Shown: one piece after another, positions 8,874 to 17,600 of the stretch
How the letters are laid out: the number at the start of each line of letters is the position of its first letter
Position numbering within the stretch: position 1 is the stretch's first letter
Assembly: GCA_019120335.1 (NCBI GenBank)
Contig: DWVH01000025.1
Span: 27,876 to 91,875 of the forward strand
Reading direction: 5' to 3'
Origin: Candidatus Enterococcus stercoripullorum
Lineage (GTDB): Bacteria > Bacillota > Bacilli > Lactobacillales > Enterococcaceae
Length of the DNA stretch: 64,000 nucleotides
The notes under the pieces: model-generated
Seen by the model: only the letters and a program-made list of their open reading frames with translations
What the model was told of the DNA's origin: nothing
Database searches by the model: none
Program-made: the position numbers and the translations under genes

Positions 8874-9747
8874 AGCTATCATCTCCTGTTAATTTTCTTT
8901 GGAAGATTGTAAACACGATAATAATCAATCCGAACACTACAGTAATAGAACTAGCATACCCCACCATACGATCGGTAAATCCTGAACGGTAAATATAATA
9001 TACTGGTGTTAATGTAGAATTTAATGGCCCGCCTTGAGTCATTACCATTGGTTGAATTACTAATTTAAAAGCATCAATTAAAGTTGTTGTCAGAATCATA
9101 ATTGAAGTCGGTTTAAGCATTGGTAATGTTACATTGAAAAATTGTTGAACCTTACTTGCACCATCAATTCTAGCAGCTTCATAAACTTCACTCGGAATAT
9201 TTTGCAATCCTGCAAGGAATATTAACATTTGATAACCTGCACCTTGCCATGCCGAAACAGCAATAATCACATACATTGCTTGTTTAGGACTTGTTAAAAA
9301 TGGCTGACTTTTAATACCAAAAACATTTAAAATTGAGTTAATCAAACCACTTGATGGATTTAACAAAACTAACCATAAAACAGATACAACTACTAGTGAC
9401 ATTACTACTGGAGAAAAATAAGCAATTTTATAAAAAATGGTTGATTTACGCTTATTATTCACTAAAAGAGCTAAACCTAGTGCCAATCCAAGTTGTATTG
9501 GAATAATAAAAACAACAAATTTCGCAATATTTTTCAAACTAGTAATAAATGCAGAATCTGAAAATAAACGCTTGAAATTATCTAATCCAATGAATTGTGT
9601 CTGATCTGGAGTTAAAACATAATAGTTGGTAAAAGCATAATAGATTGATAGTAAGGTTGGCAAAAATAGAAATAATCCCAATATAATTAATGCTGGTGAC
9701 AAGAATGCATATCCGGCAAGCGTTTCTTTAAATCTTTCCTTCTTCAT
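8866..9747 (-). CDS. ABC sugar importer permease, MsmF/UgpA type
   Basis: Inner-membrane partner of the downstream permease; together they form the translocation channel. 293 residues, six spans, and an EAA loop EAARIDGASKVQQFFNVTLP near residue 195. The first cytoplasmic tail MKKERFKETLAGYAFLSPAL is typical of the MalF/UgpA class. It lies 76 bases after the binding-protein gene; a 13-bp hairpin in that gap probably sets the binding protein to permease expression ratio. Substrate is inferred from the GH32 gene that follows: sucrose, fructo-oligosaccharides or a related sugar. Confidence 0.92.
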   Translation of the reverse strand: MKKERFKETLAGYAFLSPALIILGLFLFLPTLLSIYYAFTNYYVLTPDQTQFIGLDNFKRLFSDSAFITSLKNIAKFVVFIIPIQLGLALGLALLVNNKRKSTIFYKIAYFSPVVMSLVVVSVLWLVLLNPSSGLINSILNVFGIKSQPFLTSPKQAMYVIIAVSAWQGAGYQMLIFLAGLQNIPSEVYEAARIDGASKVQQFFNVTLPMLKPTSIMILTTTLIDAFKLVIQPMVMTQGGPLNSTLTPVYYIYRSGFTDRMVGYASSITVVFGLIIIVFTIFQRKLTGDDSYE

Positions 9748-9775
9748 ACAAGATGCTCCTTCTTTTTATAATAGG

Positions 9776-9815
9776 AACTGATTTAGAAAAGATAATTACC
9801 TCTTCTAAATCAGTT
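9776..9815 (-). promoter_or_regulatory. Intercistronic hairpin between binding-protein and permease genes
   Basis: Perfect 13-bp stem AACTGATTTAGAA (9776-9788) with 9803-9815 and a 14-nt loop. On the minus strand no T-run follows, so it is more likely an mRNA-stabilising or partial attenuating hairpin than a full terminator; such hairpins are common after the first gene of sugar ABC operons. Confidence 0.65.
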
Positions 9816-9823
9816 CGAATTCT

Positions 9824-11128
9824 TTATTTCAAGACGTTATCCATTTCTTGAGCTTTTGTTTTTAAAACATCTTTTACTTTTGGATTTTGGTCCACGTACG
9901 TCACTTCAGTAACAGCGTCTTGGACTATCCGGCTCACTTTTGGATAGTTGACCAGTACTGGACGCGCATGACCTGATTTAACATTTTGTTCAATTAAGAA
10001 CTTAAACTGTTCAGAAACTTCAGGCAACATTTTTTCAGAAGTACTCTTACGTGCTGGTAATACAGTGTTCCCCATACTCATATCATACATTTCTTGTGTA
10101 GAACCTAGGAAATCAATCAACGCACCTGCAGCTTCCTTCTTCTTAGTCGTTGCACTCATACCATATGCCCAACTACCAGTTGGTGAAACTAATTTTTTAG
10201 TTGTTGGAGATACAGGATATGGAAGCATTCCGTAATCTATATCTTTATATTGATTTACCATTTCTTGAATTGTCCAAGATCCACTTAATTTCAAAGGATA
10301 TACACCTGTTTGGAAGCCATTCTTTTCAGGTGTAATAGTTGAATAACCTTCTTTAATTAATCCTTGAATAAAGTTAAACGCTTCAACATTTTCCTTAGAA
10401 TCAAACACACCAGTCGCTTTATCCCCTGCTTTATTTGTTACATCTCCACCTGATGACCAGATAAATGGTGTGAACGCATACATTAACCACTCTGAATGAT
10501 CGTCAAAACCAACATCAATTACAGGTTTCTTGTAATAATCTTTTAATTTTTTGAATAATTCGTTATATTGTGTATAAGTCCATGGTTTTTCTAAAGTAGG
10601 TAAGGTTGAAAGGTCAATACCTGCATCTTGTAACATTTTTTTATTATAGAAAACACCAACTCCAGACTCCGAATAACCTAGTGCGTATAGTTTTCCATCA
10701 TAAGTTCCTTCATCAATAATACTTGGTAAAATGTCATCTTTATTTGAAATATAATTATCAATCGGTGCTAAAATGCCAGATTTAGCATAAGCTGCTGTAT
10801 TAGGACCATCTAATGTAAGTACATCAGGTAGTGTTTTGGTCGTTAAGGCAGCATTGATTTTATCTTCGTATCCACCACCAGATCCGCTTCTAGGAATATA
10901 CTCCGCCTTCGCTTTGTAACCCCTTCCATTATTTTCGTTAAAATCTTTGATAGATTGTTGCATAACTTTACCTTCTGCGGACTCTTTTGAATATTGTACC
11001 CACAAAGTTACTGATTTTTCATCAGTATCTGTTTTCTCGGTATTTTGTGAAGATGATTTTCCACATCCCGCAAACAACAAAGTACATAACGATAAAGTAG
11101 CTAATCCTAAAACAATATTTTTCTTCAT
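9824..11128 (-). CDS. Extracellular sugar-binding lipoprotein of the ABC importer (MsmE type)
   Basis: Captures the sugar outside the cell and delivers it to the two permeases. 434 residues; lipoprotein signal MKKNIVLGLATLSLCTLLFAGC with Cys22 as the lipidated residue (lipobox LFAGC), then a Ser/Thr/Asp-rich linker and a family 1 solute-binding fold (GYSESGVGVFYNKKML, GSWAYGMSATTKKKEAAGAL). First gene of the fructan operon, driven by a consensus promoter carrying two LacI-type operators and followed by an intercistronic hairpin. The family is clear; ligand specificity is inferred from the neighbouring GH32 enzyme. Confidence 0.93.
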   Translation of the reverse strand: MKKNIVLGLATLSLCTLLFAGCGKSSSQNTEKTDTDEKSVTLWVQYSKESAEGKVMQQSIKDFNENNGRGYKAKAEYIPRSGSGGGYEDKINAALTTKTLPDVLTLDGPNTAAYAKSGILAPIDNYISNKDDILPSIIDEGTYDGKLYALGYSESGVGVFYNKKMLQDAGIDLSTLPTLEKPWTYTQYNELFKKLKDYYKKPVIDVGFDDHSEWLMYAFTPFIWSSGGDVTNKAGDKATGVFDSKENVEAFNFIQGLIKEGYSTITPEKNGFQTGVYPLKLSGSWTIQEMVNQYKDIDYGMLPYPVSPTTKKLVSPTGSWAYGMSATTKKKEAAGALIDFLGSTQEMYDMSMGNTVLPARKSTSEKMLPEVSEQFKFLIEQNVKSGHARPVLVNYPKVSRIVQDAVTEVTYVDQNPKVKDVLKTKAQEMDNVLK

Positions 11129-11157
11129 GAGTGTTACCTCCTCTTCTTTATGCCTCT

Positions 11158-11196
11158 ATTATATGTAACCGGTTATCTTATGTCAACCGGTTACAT
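11158..11196 (-). promoter_or_regulatory. Consensus promoter with two LacI-type operators for the fructan operon
   Basis: Minus-strand -35 TTGACA (11181-11186), 17-bp spacer, -10 TATAAT (11158-11163): a full consensus sigma-A promoter. Two AACCGGTT cores lie at 11167-11174, inside the spacer, and at 11185-11192, over the -35. Their flanks make a larger dyad, ATGTAACCGGTT (11163-11174) with AACCGGTTACAT (11185-11196). This is the pattern expected for tight repression by the LacI-family protein encoded next door. Confidence 0.88.
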
Positions 11197-11232
11197 AAAG
11201 TTTTTTTTACTTTTTTTGATTAATATAAAATG

Positions 11233-11265
11233 AAAAAAGAAGTCTGGTAATACATCCAAACTTCT
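11233..11265 (-). terminator. Terminator of the LacI-family regulator gene
   Basis: 10-bp stem with one mismatch, AGAAGTCTGG (11238-11247) and CCAAACTTCT (11256-11265), followed on the minus strand by TTTTTTC. Confidence 0.85.
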
Positions 11266-11285
11266 AAAAAAGTATTTCATTTGTA

Positions 11286-11298
11286 TTAATCGGTTACA
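11286..11298. promoter_or_regulatory. Third LacI-type operator, next to the regulator stop codon
   Basis: TTAATCGGTTACA at 11286-11298 shares the AAYCGGTT core and TTACA flank of the two promoter operators. It lies about 100 bases upstream of the -35 of the fructan operon and could serve as an auxiliary site for DNA looping. One base differs from the palindromic core. Confidence 0.5.
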
Positions 11299-11300
11299 CA

Positions 11301-12272
11301 TTAACAAATCAAAGATACCGGTAAGACACTGAAGGTAGGAACAGTTTCTCCTTTAATTTGTCTATCAAGTAATTCAACGGATAGATGAGCCATCTCTTTT
11401 ATCGGTTGCTTTATAGTTACCAAATTAGGATAAATTGAAGTAATGAGCTCTGTACCATCAAATCCCACAACAGATACCTCATTTGAAACTCCTAATTCAT
11501 CTAAGACTTGCAAGGTACTGATAGCAAGTAAATCATCAGTTGCAAAAATTCCATCAAAAGAACCGCATTTCGATAATTCTTCTTTAATAATATACTTTGA
11601 ATCAGTCACATCAAATGAAGTGTTAACATAGATAAATTTACCTTGTAAATCATGTTCTTGCATAAAAATTGAATAATATGTTTTACGATCATCGGCAGGA
11701 AATTTTGAACTAGGTGCACCAGAAATACAAATAATCTTTTTCTTCCCCTGATTATAAAGATAATCCATAGCCTTAAGCGTACCACCTATATTATCACAAC
11801 TAACAGTAGGAATTGTTCGATTACCTAAAAATCGTTCTAAACCAACAATTGGCGTATCGACACTATCAAAATCGATTAAATCATCGTTGTGTGTTCCAAT
11901 TACAATACCATCCACTTGATTAGCCAATAACATCTTCATATAATTCTTTTCAATTTCAACATCATTTAAGCTATTACATAGCAAAAGTTTATAACCGTTT
12001 TTTTCAGCTGCTTTTTCAACATGATACGCTACTTCAGCAAAGTAAGGATTACAAATTGTAGGTACAATCAAACCAATTAAATTTGTTTTATTGGAATAAA
12101 ATGACCTCGCTACTTGGTTAGGTATGTAATTTAGTTTTTCAATTGCTTCACTCACTTTATGTTTCAGTTCTTCGCTCATGTATCCTTTGTTATTTAAATA
12201 TCTTGATACTGTTGCTACAGAGACATTTGCTTCCTTTGCAACATCCCGAATTGTAGGTCCCTTTTTCTTCAT
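11301..12272 (-). CDS. LacI/GalR-family repressor of the fructan operon
   Basis: DNA-binding sugar-responsive repressor. About 323 residues: N-terminal helix-turn-helix (PTIRDVAKEANVSVATVSRYLNN in the full text; key residues DVA, VS, TVSRYLN) with the hinge helix NYIPNQVARS, then a periplasmic-binding-protein-like effector domain (IGLIVPTICNPYFAEV onward). The frame opens at a GTG at 12281, but the ATG at 12272 gives MKKKGPTIRDVA and better spacing from AGAGG; either is possible. The gene has its own -10/-35 upstream and a terminator downstream, and three AACCGGTT-like sites lie between it and the binding-protein gene, which makes it the likely local regulator. The effector could be a fructose phosphate or the imported sugar. 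Confidence 0.93.
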   Translation of the reverse strand: MKKKGPTIRDVAKEANVSVATVSRYLNNKGYMSEELKHKVSEAIEKLNYIPNQVARSFYSNKTNLIGLIVPTICNPYFAEVAYHVEKAAEKNGYKLLLCNSLNDVEIEKNYMKMLLANQVDGIVIGTHNDDLIDFDSVDTPIVGLERFLGNRTIPTVSCDNIGGTLKAMDYLYNQGKKKIICISGAPSSKFPADDRKTYYSIFMQEHDLQGKFIYVNTSFDVTDSKYIIKEELSKCGSFDGIFATDDLLAISTLQVLDELGVSNEVSVVGFDGTELITSIYPNLVTIKQPIKEMAHLSVELLDRQIKGETVPTFSVLPVSLIC

Positions 12273-12307
12273 TTCACTCACATCCTCTCAATTAATATAT
12301 CGCTATC

Positions 12308-12336
12308 ATTTTAGCAAATATATTTTTATATTTCAA
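12308..12336 (-). promoter_or_regulatory. Promoter of the LacI-family regulator
   Basis: Minus-strand -35 TTGAAA (12331-12336), 17-bp spacer, -10 TAAAAT (12308-12313). Confidence 0.65.
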
Positions 12337-12405
12337 AGTAATCTTTACTTTTCTTTCAATAAAACTAATTCTATAATATAACTACCAATAAAAAGGAGTG
12401 GTTTC

Positions 12406-13191
12406 ATGCAATATTACGATCAACATTTGCATACGTTCTTGTCTTTTGATTCTGAAGAGCAATTCGAGAATTATCTTGCGTATCAACCTGAAATATTTGT
12501 TGCCACGGATCATTTAGACTTAAAAAATCCATGTAGTCAGTATCAAGATGATATCCCGGACTATGAAAAACTTGTGCAAAAACATCAAGAATTAGCCGAC
12601 AAATATCCTACACGTCTATTAAAAGGCATCGAACTAGGCGTTGTGCCTGGTCAAGAGCGTCAAATTCAAGATTACCTTGCCAGTCATCCTTATGATTTAA
12701 AGCTATTGAGCATTCACCAAAATGGACAATTCGATTATATGGATGATGTCGTGCTCTCCAAAGACAAATTTGAAGTGGCATCTGAGTATTTTAATCAAAT
12801 GGAACACGTACTAAAAAGCTTTAGCGGCGCACAGATTTTAACCCATTTTGAATATGGTTTACGCCGCTTAGCCTTTACTCCTGAAGAATTAGGAGAACAT
12901 TACGAAAAACAATTAACACGTATCTTACAACTCATCATTGAAAAAGAAATGGCCCTAGAGTTAAATGCTAAAAGCTATGGAAAATATCAAAACAAAGTGC
13001 TTTATGACTACATTATCCCACTTTATCGCTCGCTTGGTGGTCAACTCTTTACACTTGGTTCGGATGCCCATGTCGCAAGTGACTATCGCTTATTATTTGC
13101 AGATATGTCGCACTTACTTGAAAAACATGGCGTGAATCACCTAGCCGTCTATCTAGATGGTAACTGGCAATTGACACCATTAGCCAAATAG
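12406..13191 (+). CDS. PHP-domain phosphatase, histidinol-phosphatase-like
   Basis: Metal-dependent phosphoesterase of the PHP superfamily. 261 residues; the N-terminal metal motif DQHLHTFLSFDSE (residues 5-17), ATDHLDL (32-38), the KGIELG motif near 78, LTHFEYG near 145 and GSDAHVASDY near 222 hold the conserved His, Asp and Glu metal ligands. The best-known family role is dephosphorylation of L-histidinol phosphate in histidine synthesis, but no other his gene is nearby and the family also contains other phosphatases. ATG with an AAAGGAG site 8 bases upstream. One of three plus-strand genes, divergent from the LacI regulator and convergent with gltD across a shared terminator. Confidence 0.85.
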   Translation: MQYYDQHLHTFLSFDSEEQFENYLAYQPEIFVATDHLDLKNPCSQYQDDIPDYEKLVQKHQELADKYPTRLLKGIELGVVPGQERQIQDYLASHPYDLKLLSIHQNGQFDYMDDVVLSKDKFEVASEYFNQMEHVLKSFSGAQILTHFEYGLRRLAFTPEELGEHYEKQLTRILQLIIEKEMALELNAKSYGKYQNKVLYDYIIPLYRSLGGQLFTLGSDAHVASDYRLLFADMSHLLEKHGVNHLAVYLDGNWQLTPLAK

Positions 13192-13197
13192 ACGTAC

Positions 13198-13232
13198 AAA
13201 AAAGCCGCTGGAATCATCCAACGGCTTTTTTT
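13198..13232. terminator. Bidirectional terminator between the PHP gene and gltD
   Basis: Stem AAAGCCGCTGGA (13201-13212) with TCCAACGGCTTT (13217-13228), one mismatch, A-run before and T-run after. It works in both directions and its right end touches the gltD stop codon. Confidence 0.9.
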
Positions 13233-14676
13233 ATGCTTGGTAAGTTAATGCACGTAAAGCTTGGTCTACTTTTTCCGCAGCTAGACGTCCTTCACGAATT
13301 CCCCAAATGACTAAACTTGGGCCACGTTTAGCATCTCCGGCAACCAAAACACGTTCATTATTGGTTGTCGAATCATCATAGACCTCTTTGACACCAAAAC
13401 TTTCTAACAGACTATTTTCCGCACCTAAAAATCCCATCGCCAGTAAAACTAAATCAGCTTTCATCACTTGTTCTGTTCCTGGAATTGGTTGGAATTTTTG
13501 GTCCACTTTCACTGTTTCAATCCCGATTAGTTGACCGCGTTCTGCTCCAATAAACCCAGTAGTTGAAGTGCTATAGTATGTCAATTGTTCCTTTTCAAAA
13601 ACAGTCAATGCTTCTTCTTGACCATAGCCGACACGATTAATCATCGGATATTCTGGCCATGGGTTATCGCTTTGACGTTCTAAGGGGAGTTGTGGCGTGA
13701 TTTCTAATTGTTTAACAGAAGCTGCACCTTGACGAATGGCTGAACCGATACAGTCATTTCCCGTATCGCCACCGCCAATGACAATCACATGCTTTCCTTC
13801 TAATTTACGGCTCGTCGCTTCTTTACCGTGCTTTAAGACATCTTTTGTCGCTTCAGTTAAGTAATCAACGGCAAATTTCACACCATTTAATTCACGACCA
13901 GGGACTTTCAAATCACGCGGCACACTTGCACCAGCGGCAATAATGACACGGTCAAAATCACGCTGTAACTCTTCTGCCGTAATATCACGACCAATTTCAG
14001 TATTCGCCACAAAATGAATGCCCAATTCCGCCATTAAATCAATGCGGCGTTGTACGATTTCTTTATCTAGCTTCATGTTTGGAATCCCATACATCAATAA
14101 ACCACCAAAGCGATCACTGCGTTCAAAGACGGTGACTTCATGGCCTAATTGATTCAAGCGCCATGCCGCACTTAAACCAGCCGGGCCACTACCGACAATC
14201 GCCACTTTAAAGCCCGTTCTTTGTGCTGGCTGACCGGATTCTTTCACCCAACCATTTTCAAAGGCAGTGTCAATAATAAAGCGTTCATTATCATGGATCG
14301 TAACACCTGAACCATTTAAAGACTCGGTACAAGCTTTTTCACAAGGTGCCGGACACACACGCCCCGTCATTTCTGGTAATGGGTTGGTACGTGCTAAGCG
14401 TTCAAAAGCAGCTTTGAAGCGACCTTGATAAACCAAATCATTCCACTCAGGGATTAGATTATCATTGGGACAACCTGACACCGCGCGCTTGCCACCATAA
14501 AAGGTCCCAGTGTGACAAAACGGAATCCCACAATTCATACAACGAGAAGCTTGTTCTTGACGTTCTTCAACTGAAAGGGGAATCTGCAATTCGCGCCAAT
14601 CTTTAATTCGCTCGTCTACTTTGCGATATGGATTTTCTTTTCTTGCATGTTTTAAAAAACCAAATGGATCTGCCAT
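13231..14676 (-). CDS. gltD: Glutamate synthase small (beta) subunit GltD
   Basis: Delivers electrons from NADPH to the large subunit. 481 residues: N-terminal 4Fe-4S region with Cys46, 49 and 54 (CMNCGIPFC) and Cys108, 112 and 116; FAD-binding GSGPAG at 162-167; second Rossmann motif GGGDTGND near 290 for NADPH; C-terminal FAD motif GDAKRGPSLV near 447. It starts 7 bases after gltB, so both form one operon, and it ends at a bidirectional terminator. With GltB it makes two glutamates from glutamine and 2-oxoglutarate. Complete, with no missing cysteine. Confidence 0.96.
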   Translation of the reverse strand: MADPFGFLKHARKENPYRKVDERIKDWRELQIPLSVEERQEQASRCMNCGIPFCHTGTFYGGKRAVSGCPNDNLIPEWNDLVYQGRFKAAFERLARTNPLPEMTGRVCPAPCEKACTESLNGSGVTIHDNERFIIDTAFENGWVKESGQPAQRTGFKVAIVGSGPAGLSAAWRLNQLGHEVTVFERSDRFGGLLMYGIPNMKLDKEIVQRRIDLMAELGIHFVANTEIGRDITAEELQRDFDRVIIAAGASVPRDLKVPGRELNGVKFAVDYLTEATKDVLKHGKEATSRKLEGKHVIVIGGGDTGNDCIGSAIRQGAASVKQLEITPQLPLERQSDNPWPEYPMINRVGYGQEEALTVFEKEQLTYYSTSTTGFIGAERGQLIGIETVKVDQKFQPIPGTEQVMKADLVLLAMGFLGAENSLLESFGVKEVYDDSTTNNERVLVAGDAKRGPSLVIWGIREGRLAAEKVDQALRALTYQA

Positions 14677-14683
14677 AACATTC

Positions 14684-17600
14684 TTACCCCTTTCCTTGTG
14701 CTTGTGGGATACTTAATTGTGGTCCCACGACTTTTTCAAATGCTTGGTTGACTAATTCTTCGCCTGTTAAACCAGTTTGTGCCAATTCTTGTGTCGCATC
14801 TACCATTCGATGATATTCATGTGGATAAACTTTGACAAAAAATTGCTGCTGATTCTCCCAGTCACTCAAGATTTCAGCCGCTTTTACTGAATCTGTATAC
14901 ATTAGATGTTTTTCGATTAATTCTTTTAAGACTTCATCGCCAGTTGTTTGGCCGACTGGATATAAATCAACCATCTCTAAATTACAACGTTGACTAAAGG
15001 TTTGCTCTGGATCATAGACATAGGCTACCCCACCAGACATTCCAGCACCAAAGTTTCGACCAGTCTTACCTAAGATGACCGCCACACCACCTGTCATGTA
15101 TTCACAACCATGGTCACCACAGCCTTCTACCACGACATGAGCCCCACTATTTCTAACACAGAAACGCTCACCGGCTAATCCTCTAAAGAAAGCTTCCCCG
15201 CGGTTGGCCCCAAAGCAGGCAACATTCCCAACAATTGGTGAATGTTCGATATCATAAGCCGCGTCTTTTGGTGGCACGATAATCATGCGCCCACCACTTA
15301 GTCCTTTCGCTACATAGTCATTGGCCTCACCAATTAGTTTTAATTCCATTCCTTGGGTTAAGAAAGCCCCAAAACTTTGACCGGCAATACCTGTATATTC
15401 ATATTTGATTAGACCTGGATCAACTTCATAATTTCCAAAACGTTCTGCAATCCAACCAGCCATCCGTGTACCGACACTACGATTGACATTGTTGATACTT
15501 TGACTAACGGTAACAGCTTGTTTGGCTTCAATCGCTCCTTTGGCAAAGCTATCTAAATCTTTCCATTGACGTTTTTCATAGAATGGATCAACCACTTTAC
15601 GTTCAATTCCGATTTCATGACCAATCATACGTGAATGGTCTAATGATTTCGCCTTTCCTTTTGCAACAAAGCGTGCTTGTAAGTTTTCCCCGTGACCAAC
15701 CATTTCATCGACTGTCTTAAAGCCTAATTCAGCCATCACTTCACGTAGATTTTCTGCTAAGAACATCATCATATTAATGACGTGTTCAGGCTTACCGGCA
15801 AAGAATTTACGTAAGGCTGGATTTTGTGTGGCTACCCCGACTGGACAAGTATTTAAGCTACATACACGCATCATGACACAGCCGATAGAGACCAAAGCTA
15901 ATGAGGCAAAACTAAATTCCTCTGCACCTAGTAACGCCGCAATCGCAATATCGCGACCCGTCATCAATTTACCATCTGTTTCTAAGGTCATGCGTTGACG
16001 TAAATGGTTCATAGATAAGGTTTGATGGGCTTCAGCTAATCCCATTTCCCATGGTAGACCAGCATCGCGTACAGAATTTCTCGGAGATGCCCCGGTACCA
16101 CCATCATAACCAGAAATCACGACCACATCGGCACCCGCTTTGACCACACCAGTCGCTATCGTACCCACACCTGTACTAGAAACCAACTTCACATTGATTT
16201 TGGCATATGGATTAATCGTCTTTAAGTCATAAATCAACTGTGCCAAGTCCTCGATAGAATAGATATCATGATGTGGTGGTGGTGAAATCAACATAACCCC
16301 TGGCGTTGACCCACGAATTTCCGCTACCCATGGGAAGACTTTCTTCGCTGGCAACTGACCGCCTTCACCTGGTTTCGCCCCTTGTGCCATCTTGATTTGA
16401 ATTTCATCGGCACTCATCAAGTATTCCGCATTGACCCCAAAACGACCAGAAGCCACTTGTTTGATGCGGCTATTGAAGTTACGACCATCTGCTTGCACTT
16501 TGAAACGATTGCGATTTTCGCCACCTTCCCCGCTATTGGATTTTCCGCCAATACGGTTCATCGCTTCAGCCAAACATTTATGCGCTTCTTCACTCAAAGA
16601 ACCATAAGACATCGCCCCAACTTTAAAACGTTTGACTATGCGTTCAGCTGGCTCGACTTCATCAAGCGAAATACTTGGGCGCGTCTTTTTAAATTCCCAT
16701 TGTGAGCGAATGGTGGTAGGATTTTCCGCCATTTCTGCTTCCATCTGCGCCACATATTCTTTAAATAATTCATAATCACCAGCACGTACTGCTTTTTGGA
16801 AATTATAAATCGTTCTAGGATTGTATAAATGATGTTCACCGTCTGATTTGTATTGGAAACTACCACCAGATGGCAAGTAATCATTGGCTTTTGGACCATA
16901 GGCAAGCTCATAGCGTTTAGCATATTCTTCTTCAATTTGCTCTAAACTTAAACCGCCAATTCGAGTTTGCGTACCAGTAAAGTATTCATTCACGACTTTC
17001 TCACTTAGCCCAACTGCTTCAAATAGTTGTGCCCCATGATAACCTGCAATCGTCGAAATCCCCATCCGCGACATCACCTTGATAATGCCTTTTTCACACG
17101 CATGACGGTAATTTTCTAGTTTGTCGGTCAATTCAAGATGCGCTAAAGTACGATAAGCCCCATAAGGATGAATCGCCCCTGCACCATAGCCTACCAACAT
17201 CGCATAATGATGCACTTCGCAGACCTCAGCTGTATCTACAACAATCGAAGCCAAAGCCGCCTTGCCTTGACGGACTAAGAAATTATGCAAACCAGAAACC
17301 GCTAATAGAATCGGCATCGCAAGTTTTCCTTTTTGATAATCACGATCAGATAAAATCAAAATCGTTGCGCCTTGGTCGATGGCACGTTCACTTTCTCGAC
17401 ATAATTGTTCTAACGCTTTTTCGAGTGTATGACGTTTATCTGGCTCATAATCATAGAGTGTCGATAAAGTCACAGCACGATGGTTTTTTTGTTTTAAGGA
17501 TTGAATCTTTAAGAAATCTTCAGTTGAAATCACCGGTGAATCCACTTTTAATTTCGTACAGTTCTTCTCAATATCAGCCTTAACATCCACATCGCGACCT

